Assembly: GCA_025526935.1 (NCBI GenBank)
Contig: JAHLKD010000106.1
Location: forward strand, 1 to 64,000
Direction of reading: 5' to 3'
From: Cladochytrium replicatum
Taxonomy: Eukaryota > Chytridiomycota > Chytridiomycetes > Cladochytriales > Cladochytriaceae
Length of the DNA: 64,000 nt
Shown: piece by piece, positions 25,679-37,723 of the stretch
Numbering within the stretch: the first letter of the stretch is position 1
Layout: every line of letters starts with the position of its first letter
Translations under genes and position numbers: made by a program
The notes under the pieces: model-generated
Seen by the model: the letters and a program-made list of their open reading frames with translations, nothing else
Databases searched by the model: none
What the model was told of the DNA's origin: nothing

Positions 25679-27436
25679 TTATGCGAAGAGCGAGAGGAGC
25701 GAGCATACGAACGCGCCAATCACAAACGTCGCTGCAACGAAGGCAGTGTCGCGTCCAACACCCGCGGTCGTGCCCTGGGGGACGATACCGCCCGACGGAT
25801 TGGCGCTGGGGAGCGCAGCCTGCGTGCCGACCGTGTTGGGAACGTAGTCGGGCGTTCCGTCGACGACCGAGTCGATCTTGGGGGCGCCGTTGATGTCGGG
25901 CTTGGTGTACCCGGCGGGACGGGTTGGGGGACCGGTGGGCTCGGCGTCGCCGGGGCACTGGATCTTGATGTAATCGAAGAGCGCAAAGAAGGCGCCGTTG
26001 TTGGACTGGCCCCAGTCGGTCACACCGCCGGCCCAGCTGACTGTACCGCCCTGGACGGTCTGGGCGTCCCAGATACTGATCTGGACGCGGGCAGGGTTCT
26101 GGGGAAAGTATTTGCCGGGAGAGGGCTGCCAGAAGATGCGTAAGTCAGTTAGTGCCTTGTGGGTCTCCTTTATTCATCTGCTTTTTTCCACACCGTGCTT
26201 CTCTCCTTTATTCATCTGCTTTCTTCAAGGCGCTTCGCGCCTTGTTTCTCTCCTGTACTTTCTCTTCTTTTTCACCGCTTCGTGTTGCTGCATCATGGCG
26301 CTTCGTGCCTTTTGTTTCTCTCCTGTTCTTTCTCTTCTGTTTCACCGCTTCGGGATGTGTCAAGGTGCTTCGGGAGTTGTTTCTCTCAATACTTTCACTT
26401 CTTTCACAAGGCGCTTCGCGCCTTGTTTCTCTTCTTTCACCGCTTCGCGGTGATGTATCTGTACATTGTTCCTTGTTTCTCCCCCTTCACTCTGTATTTT
26501 CTTGGGGGGGGGGCAACATACGCCAGTGGAGCGGATAGAGACACCGTCAACGGTCCAGGTGACCTTGTCCTTTTCGTAGAGAATGCAGTACTCGTGGCTC
26601 TGGGCGACGGTCTCCGTGTTGTTGGAGGTGGCACTGTTGCCGTAGTCACGTACACCGTTTCCGAACCAGTTGGTCTCGGTCGACCTTGAGCTTTCTGTAG
26701 TTTTGATCAACAAACGAGTCGTTGGTGGTTGGTTGAGTGGACTACTCACTTCCTGTCCATTCAAAGTCGACTTCGTCCTTGTTATCGGCCATCAAGATGA
26801 AGGCAGTAATGATACCCTTGGCACCGCTCTGCCTGACCCTGGCGCAGGCCTTCCCGCCGAGGGGCAGGTAGCTTGTGCTGGAGAGACGGGCACCGACACC
26901 GCCCTGCTGAGCACCGTTGACGGTGAGCGGGTTCGGCCTTACGATGCGGAGGTAGGTACCGCTGCCGCCCGAGTTTGGAACGACGTTCTGAGCGTCGAGG
27001 GTCTGGGGGTCGATGGTAAAGTCGGCGACCTTTGGGTTTCCGTTGTAGGCGTCGACACGGAGCAGCCAAGTGTTGTTGTCAAAGGTGTACATTCCCGAGA
27101 CGCACTGCTGGCCACCGGGCCTCTGGACAAGGCACGACGCGGTGGACGAGTTTGCCGAGTTGATCAGCGAGTAGTTTGGCTGGCAACCGCCGCCACAGTG
27201 CTGCGAAGAGCGAGGTTGGGTCAGCACACACACAGGTCAGGCAGTAGTATTCGCCAACATACGAGAGCGGAGCGACCGCAGAAGTCTGCTTCGGAGCAGC
27301 AGGGGTAGTCCTTGTCGGTGCATTTCGTGTTGACGTCCTTCCCGCAGCGAGCGTCTGCGGCAGTGGCAGCGGCGGCCAGGGCAGCGACAGCGAAAGCGAC
27401 GGCCAGCAGGGAAGTCTTTGACGTTGAGCGGGACAT
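25679..27436 (-). CDS. GPI-anchored GH16 cell-wall transglycosylase (CRH family) with chitin-binding module
   Basis: Four exons (27263-27436, 26750-27200, 26522-26694, 25679-26125) give 414 residues. A signal peptide (Ala/Val-rich, ~1-28) is followed by a CBM18-like Cys-rich module with CCSEADFCGRSALHCGGGC. The GH16 domain carries the catalytic motif D-E-V-D-F-E at about residue 200, the CRH form of the GH16 site, preceded by GIITAFILMADNK. It ends with FPQNPARVQISIWDAQ and a WAGGVTDW segment. A Ser/Pro/Thr tail and a hydrophobic C terminus suit GPI attachment. CRH enzymes covalently link chitin to beta-glucan at the wall. The third intron is about 396 bases, far longer than others here, and is filled with hairpin repeats. 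The ATG at 27436 is chosen because it starts the signal peptide directly. Confidence 0.93.
26220..26460. repeat. Degenerate hairpin repeats inside a CRH-gene intron
   Basis: Within the third intron of the GH16 gene, palindromes of the type CAAGGCGC-TTC-GCGCCTTG recur. Perfect copies lie at about 26226-26244 and 26406-26424. Partial ones lie near 26272, 26294, 26343, 26360 and 26438. They are separated by pyrimidine-rich blocks of the form TTTCTCTCCTGTTCTTTCTCTTC. The array looks like a tandem repeat of hairpin plus CT-rich spacer that has drifted. A nine-base G run follows at about 26503. Confidence 0.85.
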
Positions 27437-28199
27437 TGGCACAGCTCAGCAGAGAGAGAGGAGGGAAGGTGGCTCAGGTACAAATTTGAGCGGAAGAGAA
27501 ATGAGAAATTAAATTTTGGATTTGAATGTGAATTTGAGCGTGAATTATTGAACGGGGAATGCAATGGGAATCGATGGGGATGGAATGGGGCTGTGGTGAC
27601 ACGACTGTGGCTGTGGCAGTGGGGGCGTGACAGACAGAGCCACACTGGGCGCTTTCCCGAGCCTAAATCTGTTTAAAGTTTGTCTGCAATAGCACATAAA
27701 ATAAGCAAATGGAGTTCACCCAAAGTGCCTTACAAGATGGTCACGGACCACCACGTAGGGAAGCGCGCGCAGCATAAGGAAAAGCAACAAAGAAAAACAG
27801 AGGAAGCAAACTCAAACCTGTGGCTACCCGTCAGATACTGCTGAGGTGCCTAAAGCAGGTGATAATAAATAATGAAAAAAGAAAACTTAAAGATCCATAA
27901 ATGCAGGGCCAAAGACGGAGTCTGGAGGACAAATTCCTATTGGCAGACCCATGCAGTGAAGCCAAATCTTATGAAGACAACAAAAAACCAGATCCCATGG
28001 TGCAAGATTTGCTGGGTTGACAATGTGAAGTGGTCAAAGGCTATCAATTGCAACATCAAGCAGAAGCTATATAAAACAGGAACAGGAACAGGAGGCAACA
28101 ATAGATCAAGACGCAAACATTCTGGAACATGAGATCCAGAGAGAGTTGCAGCGCGGCAGTGACAACACTGCTTGCGGAGGTGAGAAAACAAACATCCAA
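27437..28199. other. CRH promoter and left flank of decayed retroelement
   Basis: 27437-27660 is the upstream region of the GH16 gene. Beyond ~27700 the sequence becomes A-rich and is probably decayed retroelement 5' sequence, but I could not find a 5' LTR, a primer-binding site or a clean gag frame. Confidence 0.4.
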
Positions 28200-28432
28200 G
28201 ACGATACTGCAGAAGCCTCAAGATTTACGAAATAGAGGAGCATGGAGGAGCAATTGCTAGCGCATCAGAATGCAAGGGGAGCTAAGCTAGCAGCTATAGC
28301 ACCATTGGCAGATGAGGCTAATTGGCGAAAGTGTATATGCAATAACATTGGTTTGGGAACTACAACATTTGCAGCCAGGAAGAGGAAGGGATTGTCGAAA
28401 GGAACAGGAGAACAACGAAACTGCTTTCTCTT

Positions 28433-28708
28433 GTGAAGAAGGAATGACAACATAGAGTGAACCATATCAGTGGCATCATCATCCAACCAATGTTGAAACA
28501 TCTGAAACTGCAGATATTGAAGCAGAAACTGAAGATCAGAAACGTGAAAAACAGGAAAACACAGCTGTTGGTGAAGAAGGAATGCCAACATAGAGTGAAC
28601 CATATCAGGGGCATCATCATCCAACCAATGTTGAAACATCTGAAACTGCAGATATTGAAGCAGAAACTGAAGATCAGAAACGTGAAAAACAGCAAAACAC
28701 AGCCGTTG
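28433..28708 (+). repeat. 138-bp direct tandem duplication in retroelement
   Basis: Two adjacent units (28433-28570 and 28571-28708) differ at only a few positions. The period of 138 is 46 codons, so the duplication kept the reading frame. The same frame carries a stop in each unit, so either the stop predates the copy or the region was not coding when it duplicated. Confidence 0.92.
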
Positions 28709-28748
28709 GAGTGGAAAATGAAAGGCAAAGAAATTGGCACAATCTTTG

Positions 28749-29044
28749 GTGAATAAATGGCTGAACTGGTTTGCAAACTGCAACAGAGGGAAGAATAACA
28801 TATCAACAAAATTCAAATTTAGGTTGAATAAAAGACAAAAACAAATGAACAAGGACAACTAGAGAATGAGAGAAATATGAACAAACTTGAATAGTGGTGA
28901 ATAAATGGCTGAACTGGTTTGCAAACTGCAACAGAGGGAAGAACAACATATCAACGAAATTCAAATGTAGGTTGAATAAAAGACAAAAACAAATGAACAA
29001 GGACAACTAGAGAATGAGAGAAATATGAACAAAGTTGAATAGTA
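28749..29044 (+). repeat. 148-bp direct tandem duplication in retroelement
   Basis: Units at 28749-28896 and 28897-29044 are almost identical. The period of 148 is not a multiple of three, so this copy arose when the region no longer needed a frame, or it broke the frame. Confidence 0.92.
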
Positions 29045-30845
29045 GTTTCACCACTGCTTAAGCACTGAAAGGGTGTCAGTTCGAACCTCGCAGTCGGTAC
29101 AATGCTTTTGACATTGCAAGATCTTTTTGCTAAACAAAAACTGTTATCAATGGCACTGGAACGTTGTATGAAGAACATCATGGGAAGAACGTCACGGGAA
29201 GAAGATCAGGGGGACAACATCACACTATGGCATAACAACAACAGATCGACTGGAGATATACAGGATGCAAAGAGACCTGTTGGTTATAATTGTTAAGTTG
29301 AGTCAAGGGCATGGCCCCGACTCCATCCCCCTGTCGTTTGGTCAACACCAAGGACATTAGTATTGAGGTGACTTTTACAATGGTGGAATGTAGTGGCAGT
29401 TCCACCCCCACGACAAGTATATCTGTTGTGGGCCCACAGACAACTATGGGGACATCGTTGAGATGAGAATCTTCTGTATTCTTTTGCAACAGAGGTCTTT
29501 ACATCAGATGTGACGCGATCGGTGCAGGATGGAAGGTTTCCATGCATTCTGGACGCAGGTTCCACCCATACCATTCTCATGGACAAATGCTTCTTCCTGA
29601 AGCTGACCCACATCTTGCATTTGCTCAGACAATAACACATGCGATGCATGCTTTTGCTGCTGCCAAAGGTCCTGCTCTGATCCGTTTCAGCAATGGCACT
29701 TTGCTGCGGATCCAGAACACTCTGTATGAGCCCAAGGCTCTTTGGAACCAAGTGTCTTTCTGCGATGTGACTTGCGCTGATTTTGCGCTCAGCTGCAATG
29801 CTGATCGCCTCCTGATGACTTGCAATGGACCAATTGTGGAATCTTTTGCCCAAGATGATGGGCTATTCAAGGCAGATATTCAACCTTGTAAGGTTGCATC
29901 TGCTGAAATCCTGTAAAAGCGATGCATGAGGAACTGTTATTACTTATCAAACGAGGGACATTTAGGAACCCAGTCAGCGTTGCTGATGGACAGCTACTTG
30001 TGGACATCAAGTGAGTATTCCTCAGGCGGTGCGATGCAGCTGGAAATATCCTGAGATACAAGGCACAACTTGTGGTGAGAGGATTCACCCAAAGACCTGG
30101 CTTTGACTTCGATGCCACTTACTCTCCTGTATTGGATAGCACGACCCTGCACTACCTCATTGCCCTATCCTTACTGACTGAGTCAGAGATGGAGATTATG
30201 GATGTAGTAGCAGCTTTTCTGTACGGAGAACTGGATCGAGAGGTATATATGAAGGTAACGTATTAAGATTCCTGAAGGGATAGAAAAACCTGGACAACTG
30301 CTAGAAAGAGCCGTGTACTTGCTGAAGCATTCTTGTAGGATGTAGTTCCAGAGATTCTCACCATTCCTGATCTCAAAAGGATTTAAAGCCCCTGACAAAA
30401 CACCTGTGGGTTTTCTACAGAACCAATGAAAGCGGCTGGGTAATTCTGTGCCTTTATGTTGATGACTTAAATATATTCGGAACACCTGCAGCTGTCACTG
30501 AGGCCAAAACACTTCTCTCGAAGGAGTTGAAGTTTTCCTAGCCCATCACCACAATGGAAAATCTGCTCAGGTGGAGTATATTTTAACTGAAGATAATGTG
30601 GCTGATCTCCTCACCAAGATGCTGAATTGGCCCAGGCATCGCAAGCTATGCGAAATGATTGGTCTACAATCATTGAAGGTGCTCAATGCCTAGAATGCCA
30701 AGGAGGCAAAGAAACGTGACAGACATGTCTTGTTTCCTAACAATGCTTGATTATTCGATCCACACTTTTCCTCATCTTAGGTTTTCCCTGGTATTTTAAT
30801 AGAAAGGTTTCAGTGCGAGATTTTTGATGGACATCACGAGGGGAG

Positions 30846-31090
30846 TGTTAAAGAATTATCCCAAATAGCGGAAATGTGGGCTGAAACTTTCCCAATGTTG
30901 GAATAATCAGGAATGTGTAAAGAGGACTTAAGAGAGGAAAGTCCACATGGAGACCTCGGGTCCCGAGTCTTCTTCAGTCTTATTGTAGAGTCCTTGTGAT
31001 CAAGGACACTATAAATAGAGGTCCTACCTAATGCGTTAAATTCAATCACAACTTTGTTGGGTTGTGTCCAAACTAGGCAGAACAAATTTC
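30846..31090 (+). repeat. Probable 3' LTR of the copia element
   Basis: Starts TGTTAAAG right after a purine tract (ACGAGGGGAG), the usual polypurine-tract/LTR junction. It contains a TATA-like ACTATAAATAGAGG at about 31008-31021. The right boundary is uncertain because no partner LTR or target-site duplication could be matched. Confidence 0.65.
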
Positions 31091-33196
31091 AGAAATGCAA
31101 AAAAAAAAATTGCTTTTTCTGATTTTTCATTGTAACCTAGCAACCAAAAAAAAGGGGCACCCTCGACGACCTGAAAGACATTTGTGGTTGAGGTGAAGGG
31201 GAACCGAGATGGTTGCGAAGGGCAAAAGCTATGCACTTTGAAACCCGTTCATGCTTTTTTTTTCATGCAATATAGTCATCTAATTTTGCAGGCTTGCCTT
31301 TTGTGGAAGAGATAAGAAACAACCAACTGACGAATAAACCAAACCACGTTTCACAGACCACATAAAAAACCCAGGTATTGGAATGGATTAAAGTTTGTCA
31401 TCCCCCCTGATCCCTTGTTTGCTACTGTTTACGAATTGCGACCTCGAGGCGGGGACGCACAACCGTCGCATTTGGCACCCGGTGCACGGCCCAAACCCAC
31501 TTACGGGCAGTATTGCATCAAAGGGCGTTTAGTGACAAAGTCGTTGTCGGGCACCGATCACGCCATACGCTCAGTCCAAGCCGATATATTCACTGAGTCA
31601 CTATCAAAATACAGTTTCTTTTGTGATTTATCATAAACAAAGCACCAATTTATGTGTTGAGAAAAAAACGCGAGTCACGTGTCTACGCAGACCCTCTTCC
31701 AATCTTCGGCAAATCAGGGAAATTGCATGGGGGGTTTTTTTTTTGCTTGCTGCATGAGAGAGATCCTGCACGAGCGCATCGGGAGCAGCGACTGAGAGCA
31801 AGCACAATGCAGCATCACCTGTGATCGTCTTATCTGCTCCTTCTATCAAGCCGCGTGATCCCATGAAATCTGCTGCCGCTTATTTTCTACATCTCAGGGT
31901 CCAGACTCAGTCTGCCGCCTTTATTTTATTTTCTCCCCTCATGCAGACTTTTTTCATGTCCTCTGAGTAAGGGCCGGAACAGTCAATAAATTGCGGCCAC
32001 CTTCTCGGTAGGGACGAACATTGTTGTTTTGCCCCCCGTATCACTCATCCACCCACCACAAGTTGTATCACTGTTCTTTCACAAGGTATATCTACGTTAC
32101 AGCATTAATTTCGGTTGTTATTTTTTGGGGATCGAGAACATTTGAATCCCAACCTCCCGCCGCAACCGAGGATGGGCCTCCGACCTCAGCACTGTCACCA
32201 CTCCGACCGCGATAAATCCCCGACCCCGATTCCGCCCCCGCCCAAAAGCACTATAAGGACTCCCCCCATGCCCCAAACACACTTTAAGGACTCCCCCCCC
32301 CATGCCCACTTCCATTCCCCAAAAATGTCCAGATCATTATCCACACGCATACCGAATTGACCTCCAGGCATTCACCTCCCGTTTTTTGGAATCATTCACT
32401 TGGTCTTTCAATGGAGTGTTGTTCACGCTTGCGCGGTCGTGAAGATTCTTGGGTTTGAATCAATTATTGTTTATTGATAGCCCCTTCACCACTCGCTAGC
32501 GGACAACGCTCCAATGAACTCCACATATTGAATGTTGGTTAGTCTCTTGTCTTGTTGCCTTTGGGTGATATGGTGATCGGTTTGGCCTGTTTCTTTGGTG
32601 TTTTTTTTTCGTTATGATGATTGGAACTTTTCTTGTGTAGATTGATCTGTCACACATTGGAGACTTTGTTGGCAATAACATCTGAATAGACGATGAAATT
32701 TATTTCCGAAGCAACTTTTTGTTGTTGACATAGTTTCTCTTTGAAACACAGAACTCAAAACTTGAATGGCCTTTTCCTATCCGGCCCATAGCCCACCTCG
32801 AACACATTTACAGAATATTGCCAAGCGACACGTTCTCACCCAAAAAATTGTGCGAAACGGTAGCGAAGAAGAAACCAAAGATCGCTAGGATGTGTAACCA
32901 GATAGAGAAAGAAGTGGAACGATGGCGTCAGCAGAAATATCAGCAGAAGCACTGAGAAAGAATCAAAGATAGAAACAAAACTATATAAGACTATTTAATC
33001 CGCGAACGTTGAAAAGAAATCGACGGACAGAAATGAAGAAACGAAGCGTCTCAGATCAGATCCAAAACTGCTCGGCGTCACAGAGGAACGGTCAGGCAGC
33101 GACAAAACAGCCCTTTCTGAACCGGATATACACAACTATCCACACAGACCCATCTTCGCTTCCTCTCATCATCTTTCACCTCTCCCTACATTTCCA
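31091..33196. other. 2.1-kb region without recognised genes
   Basis: AT- and C-rich tracts alternate. A small imperfect direct repeat of about 36 bases (CTATAAGGACTCCCCCCATGCCC type) lies at 32250-32310. No ORF has family resemblance or plausible splicing. The right end (33000-33196) is the 3' flank of the methyltransferase gene. Confidence 0.45.
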
Positions 33197-35112
33197 TCAC
33201 TTTCCTTGTAAGGGCTTCCTGCCGACGGCCCAGAAATAGTTCAGATACGCTTCAGTATTCTTACACTCTTCTTCAACCCGATCCATAAACTCTGCAAACT
33301 CCCTTGCTGTCATCCTCATCCCTCCCACACTCCCACTCCCAACCGCAGGGTTCGACGCAAAGAACGGTCGCATCGCGATCATCATCTGCCGAATCGCGGT
33401 CCTCCACAGGCCGCCCAGCTCCCCTTGCCAGTTCAGAGGCGCTGAAGCGTAGTCAGACGCAACGTTGACGAGCCCGCACTGGTGCAGGAACTTGTCGAGC
33501 TTGCCACCGACACGCGGGTCGATTCCTCTCGTCGTCATCGCAGTAATCACGGCCTCGAACAGCCGCGCCGTGAGCTCGCCACATCGCAGCGGCGCCATGT
33601 CGGACTCGACGAGCTCAATCCATCCACCGGGCTTCAGCACACGAAGCAGCTCCGAAACCACATGCATCCACCGGTCCGCAGGGATAGACCGCACGAGTTG
33701 CCGCTGGAACACATAATCAAACGTCCCGTCTTGGACTAGACAAAGGAAATTGAATAACATGAGCTTGAAATTCTAGAGCGTTACTTGATTTATGAAACGT
33801 ACAAGGAAGTCGGTCTAGAACGTCTCCGACTCCCAGGATAACGTTCGGAAATCGCGACATGGACTCCACCGTCGATGGCGCCATCACAATATCGACGCCG
33901 TAGAAGTGAGATTGCGGGAACATGGCAGCCGTTTCGCGCAGCCAGACACCGGTTCCGGTGCCAACGTCCAGAACGCGTATACCCGCTCGCAGCTCGTGCT
34001 CGATTGGTGCGTGGTAGTGCGTTTGGTACATGTGCGCCAATAGATAGTGCTTAAAAAAAAACAAGAAGTTGGATAAGTGGACGTTGAAAACGATGGGGAC
34101 AACAAGCGGGGAAATGTTCGATTAAATGATAGGGAAAATAGACTGTTATCACACGCACGACGACATAAACGAAAGAGAAATCAACGTGAAATTCTCTAGA
34201 TCTTTGGTTGTGACCCCCCCAATTCCTCTTCCTGTTTTTGCCTACCTGCAAGTTTGGACGGTCATTCTCCGCAGCCCACTGCAAGTTCACAGGGGTGAAA
34301 GCAGCCGGTGGTGGAGCGGGAACAGAGGCTCCTATCTGTTGTTGTTGAGCCTGGAGCGCGTTCAAGTGCTGCTGGTGGCTAGGTACAGATGGGACAGCTG
34401 TGTGTGCGGAAGAGGCATTGCTAGCGTTGCTAGTAGCGGGAGAAGAGGGTGTGGCGGTCGGGAGAGCAGCCGCGACGTTGGTCATGTCGAATCTCTTCGC
34501 ATTGTCCAATCGCGACGATATAGGTTGGGGTTGAGGCATTGGCAAGGGGTTGTAATTCTTACTGCTCTGCTGCATGAAAGATTGAGAGGCAGCAGCGGCG
34601 GCAGCAGCGGATGAGTGGGCATTGGAGGGTAGACGTGAGTTGATGGTGGTGAATGGGCTATGGTGACGACTCGCAGCAGAATATTGCTGGTTTGAGTTGT
34701 TGTAGTCGGAATCCGAAATGGACGAAGCATCGTCGGGACCCGAGCCGGATGTGATTGAAGCAGTTCTTGGGTTAGATAGGGCTGGTGAAGAAGGAACGAT
34801 GGAGAGTGGGGAGGTGTCAGTTGAGAGAGAAGCGGAAGCCGAGCCCAGGACAGCATTGTTGAAGGGGGAACGTTTTGGTTTTCTAACACCAGAGGGACCG
34901 AACGACGGCAGGTCGGCGTGCGAAGCGCTGATGTAGTGGTCTCCAAGAGCAGCAGCGGTGATGAGCGGGGAGGCGGTTGAGAGCAGGAGCGAAGCGACCG
35001 TGGAGATGTCTATTGACGAAGCAGGGTTGTTTGGGTCGTTGCTCTGCTGTGGGTTGACAGCGTTAGCCCGGGAAGGATTAGGATTGGCGGCAGAGATTGG
35101 CGGCGGAGACAT
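33197..35112 (-). CDS. SAM-dependent class I methyltransferase (fungal LaeA/UMTA-like group)
   Basis: Three exons (34246-35112, 33803-34049, 33197-33735) give 550 residues from the ATG at 35112. About 280 N-terminal residues are low complexity (Ser/Ala/Asn/Gln). The catalytic domain has the SAM motif I RVLDVGTGTGVWL, motif II-like FYGVDIV, and FPNVILGVGDVLDRLPFQDGTFDYV leading to motif IV. RQLVRSIPADRW and LRVLKPGGWIELVE complete the fold. The substrate is unknown; relatives include regulators of secondary metabolism, but that role cannot be assigned here. An alternative start at 35241 also works: a seven-residue exon, a donor at about 35219 and an acceptor at about 35174 keep phase and would add ~27 residues. 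Confidence 0.85.
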
Positions 35113-35224
35113 TCTGGCAGAAAGAGGAGCAGCGTAGCTGGGAGGGTGTTGCTGGGTGGGGTGTTTTGGTGGTGCTGTTCGCAAAATTGTTATTAAAATT
35201 ATTATTATTCGGTACTCACCACAG

Positions 35225-35737
35225 TTACCAGCCACACACATTCACCAGCCATGATCTGATGCACTGCCTCCAGTAGTGGCACAGCTGCACCAGCACGGCC
35301 GGATCACGCCGATAAATGTGACGGTACGGCTTGGTACTGCCAAAGTGGAGGAACAGCGCATCGTCGCTGGGATCTGCGATATCGACAGTAGCGAGCATCA
35401 CAACTGTGCGCAGACACTTCTCTGCAGTCTTCAGGAAGCTGTGATCCGCGGTGTGCCTCGCTCGATACGTACACGATCCGTCTGTACAGCACAACTGTCC
35501 TTCGACACGCTGATAATGCTCATGCAGCGCAGATGGACCATCAGATCGAGCCCTGCTTTCGTACGAACTGATACATGTGTGAAAGCTCCCGCGTTCAGCA
35601 CTAGAGTTGTAAAAGGCATCGGCTCTCGCTGAATCGCGCGATAAAAACTGTTTAAGAGACTCGAGATCTGCCACAGACGTAACAGCCTGTCCTTCTATTC
35701 TATACTTGAACTTCACTAGCCAATGCTTTATCTTCAT
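35225..35737 (-). CDS. Hypothetical 170-residue ORF
   Basis: An uninterrupted minus-strand frame starts with ATG at 35737 and ends at 35225. It overlaps the possible alternative start of the methyltransferase. No family is recognised. It has six or so Cys, no clear signal peptide and no membrane segment. Its position just upstream of the methyltransferase means it could be that gene's promoter region read by chance. Confidence 0.3.
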   Translation of the reverse strand: MKIKHWLVKFKYRIEGQAVTSVADLESLKQFLSRDSARADAFYNSSAERGSFHTCISSYESRARSDGPSALHEHYQRVEGQLCCTDGSCTYRARHTADHSFLKTAEKCLRTVVMLATVDIADPSDDALFLHFGSTKPYRHIYRRDPAVLVQLCHYWRQCIRSWLVNVCGW

Positions 35738-37723
35738 TGATCTTCAATTCTACAATTGCAACACCAACTCAGCACACTAATACACCTGGCTGTAGTCATT
35801 GGTTTGCTGCCGGTAGAATCCCCATTGCCTGCTGCTGTCCGTACCTGTTACAAGTTGCACCGGATTTGGCATGTCGAAAATCGGTCCCGGCCCTGCAAGC
35901 TGCGAGCCAAGCACAGGCTTCACTGGTTTTAACCGGCGTCAACACCATCTGCGGGCAAACATCGGCGTCTTGTTGTTGCTCGCTTGCCCGTCGTAGCTAA
36001 AGTCCTGCGGGAGGAGGGACGATGTGAGCACGAAGAGCAGCAGAAAGTTATGCAGTTTCTTGCTCGTGATGGTGGTGTATCTCGCGCAGTACTTTTTCTT
36101 GTGGTTCTGGCCGGCGCTGAATAGGGTGATCCACGCGGTGGTCGATGGTGTACCATTAAGTCCCTCTTGATCCCAACAATCACCTTTATAATGACCGAAA
36201 AACAAAACACTCCAATGAAAAACCCAAACCACGCCAGGAAATTCGCCCAGATCGAGCACCATATCCCCAGCCCCCTCCCACACACACCACTAGGGTCGAG
36301 ATGAAAGGCAACGGGAAAACAGGAAGAAACACAGCGCGGTATCCCCCACCCGAACAGGGGGTACCATTTTCGCGACCTTCATGAGATCCTGGAGGGCCAA
36401 TTTCTTCATCCCGACAAAGTACTCGTTCAGCGTCATATTGAAATCGTCCCCGCTGGCACAGGATTGGATCCTGCCATCGCACCACATTTGGAACAGAACC
36501 ACAACCCAACGAAATTTTCGATGGCTTTTTAATTTGGGTTGTTTCGGACATCACAGTATGTCATTATCGTTCTCAAAACATATTGGAGCGAAACACAAAA
36601 ACTACATAAGCTTATGTGTGTTAGCTCAAATCATGTGTGCAAACCGTTTAACAGTGAGCAATTGGAAATTTCACCGTCACAATAAACTCATCGAGTACTA
36701 TCCCAATTTTTGATATTGAGTTCTACTCTTGCGAAAGCAAACCAAGCGTAGAATTGGATGCACTAAATTGCGCTGGAGTACTGCCCTCCTTATGATCATG
36801 GTGGTCTGAGCGGGCAACTTTTGAGAAGGAATTATAATATCAATTTCGAATGAAAAAATAACCAACTCTTTTCATTTCCTTGCTCATCGAATGCTAAAAC
36901 TCTTTACGTCCCACCAGTTGCCCCTCTAGCATCAAACAGTTTTCTTCTCGCTGCCGTGCCAACCATACGCTCCTGTACCGCAAGAACACGATATACACAC
37001 AATCCGGTCTCGGATAACTCTCCCCGGGCATCCTCGATCCCGCCAACCCCACAACCACCGCCTTCTCAACCATACCCTCCCTCCTTTGCCCTGGGTTCCA
37101 CGACCTCGACGAATGCCACATCTTCCTTGCAGTCCAAAACGTCTGCATCTCGCTGTGCGATCGCGACGCCCAAGCTTGGACGCCCGCATACGAAACTTTC
37201 CTCTGTTCACACACGGCGATCGCACACGTTACAACCTCGGTGATCAAACCTGCATGAGTCGGGACTGATCCGTCACGCGCACAACAGTAATCTCTCAAAG
37301 AACCTCCGCACCGCCGGGATCGTGTGTCTTTCCGACCTTGCGATCTCGGGAAGTGACGCGGAAGTGAGGTCCATGGCTTCCGAACGCGGTCGCATCCGAG
37401 ACGGAAAGGATGCGTGTTGTCCGTATTTGTATGCATCCAAAATGATCACAATCTTCTCACTGGCTCCATTTTGAGAATAATAGTGTTGTAAGGGCTGAAT
37501 CACAAGTTTATCAAACTTGGTAAATACATCTTGATCTAATAGAGGCAGTTTGGAACTTGGGGTTGGTCGAAGGGTACGTGCAGTCGTTGAGGCGGTACGA
37601 GATGATAAGGAGGTTTGTGATGGGCCCGTGAGCATAGAGGAGAGAGGGCTGGGACCGCGGGAGCTGTTGCGAAGGCGGAATATGGGAAGAACGAGAGGAA
37701 GGAGGGCGGTGAGGCCGTGAAGG
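35738..37723. other. Region with uninterpretable coding-like fragments
   Basis: Several minus-strand frames look protein-like for short runs. Examples are one at about 36440-36300 with FNMTLNEYFVGMKKLALQDL, one at 36920-37250, and one at 37470-37570 with FDKLVIQPLQ followed by KIVIILDA, which faintly recalls a NACHT Walker B. They do not join into a model, frames switch, and no family is supported. The area may be relics of genes or an undetected gene. Confidence 0.35.

Larger units (their letters stand above)
28200..31090 (+). mobile_element. Decayed Ty1/copia-type LTR retrotransposon
   Basis: Coding remnants occur in order. A pol linker-like Glu/Lys/Thr-rich stretch is duplicated (28433-28708). 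An aspartic-protease motif ILDAGSTHTILMD lies at about 29548-29590. A reverse-transcriptase core spans about 30030-30520 with VVRGFTQRPGFDFDATYSPV, AAFLYGELDREVYMKV and the catalytic LYVDDLNIFG. The RNase H tail at about 30575-30690 has DNVADLLTKMLNWPRHRKLCEMIG, the usual copia end. Stops and frameshifts are many. RT passes almost directly into the end of RNase H, so an internal deletion removed most of that domain. A purine tract before a TGTTA start at 30846 marks the 3' LTR. Integrase was not recognised. The element is not functional. Confidence 0.85.

Noticed and set aside
26220-26460. CRISPR-like array
   Set aside because: Repeats are irregular hairpins in a nuclear intron without unique spacers of constant size.
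29050-29105. tRNA-like B-box (AGTTCGAACCT) in the retroelement
   Set aside because: Flanking bases do not form T, anticodon or acceptor stems, so neither a tRNA nor a SINE is supported.
37273-37635. Possible NACHT NTPase remnant (LDA motif)
   Set aside because: The expected DEC after LDA and a P-loop are missing; evidence is too weak to call.
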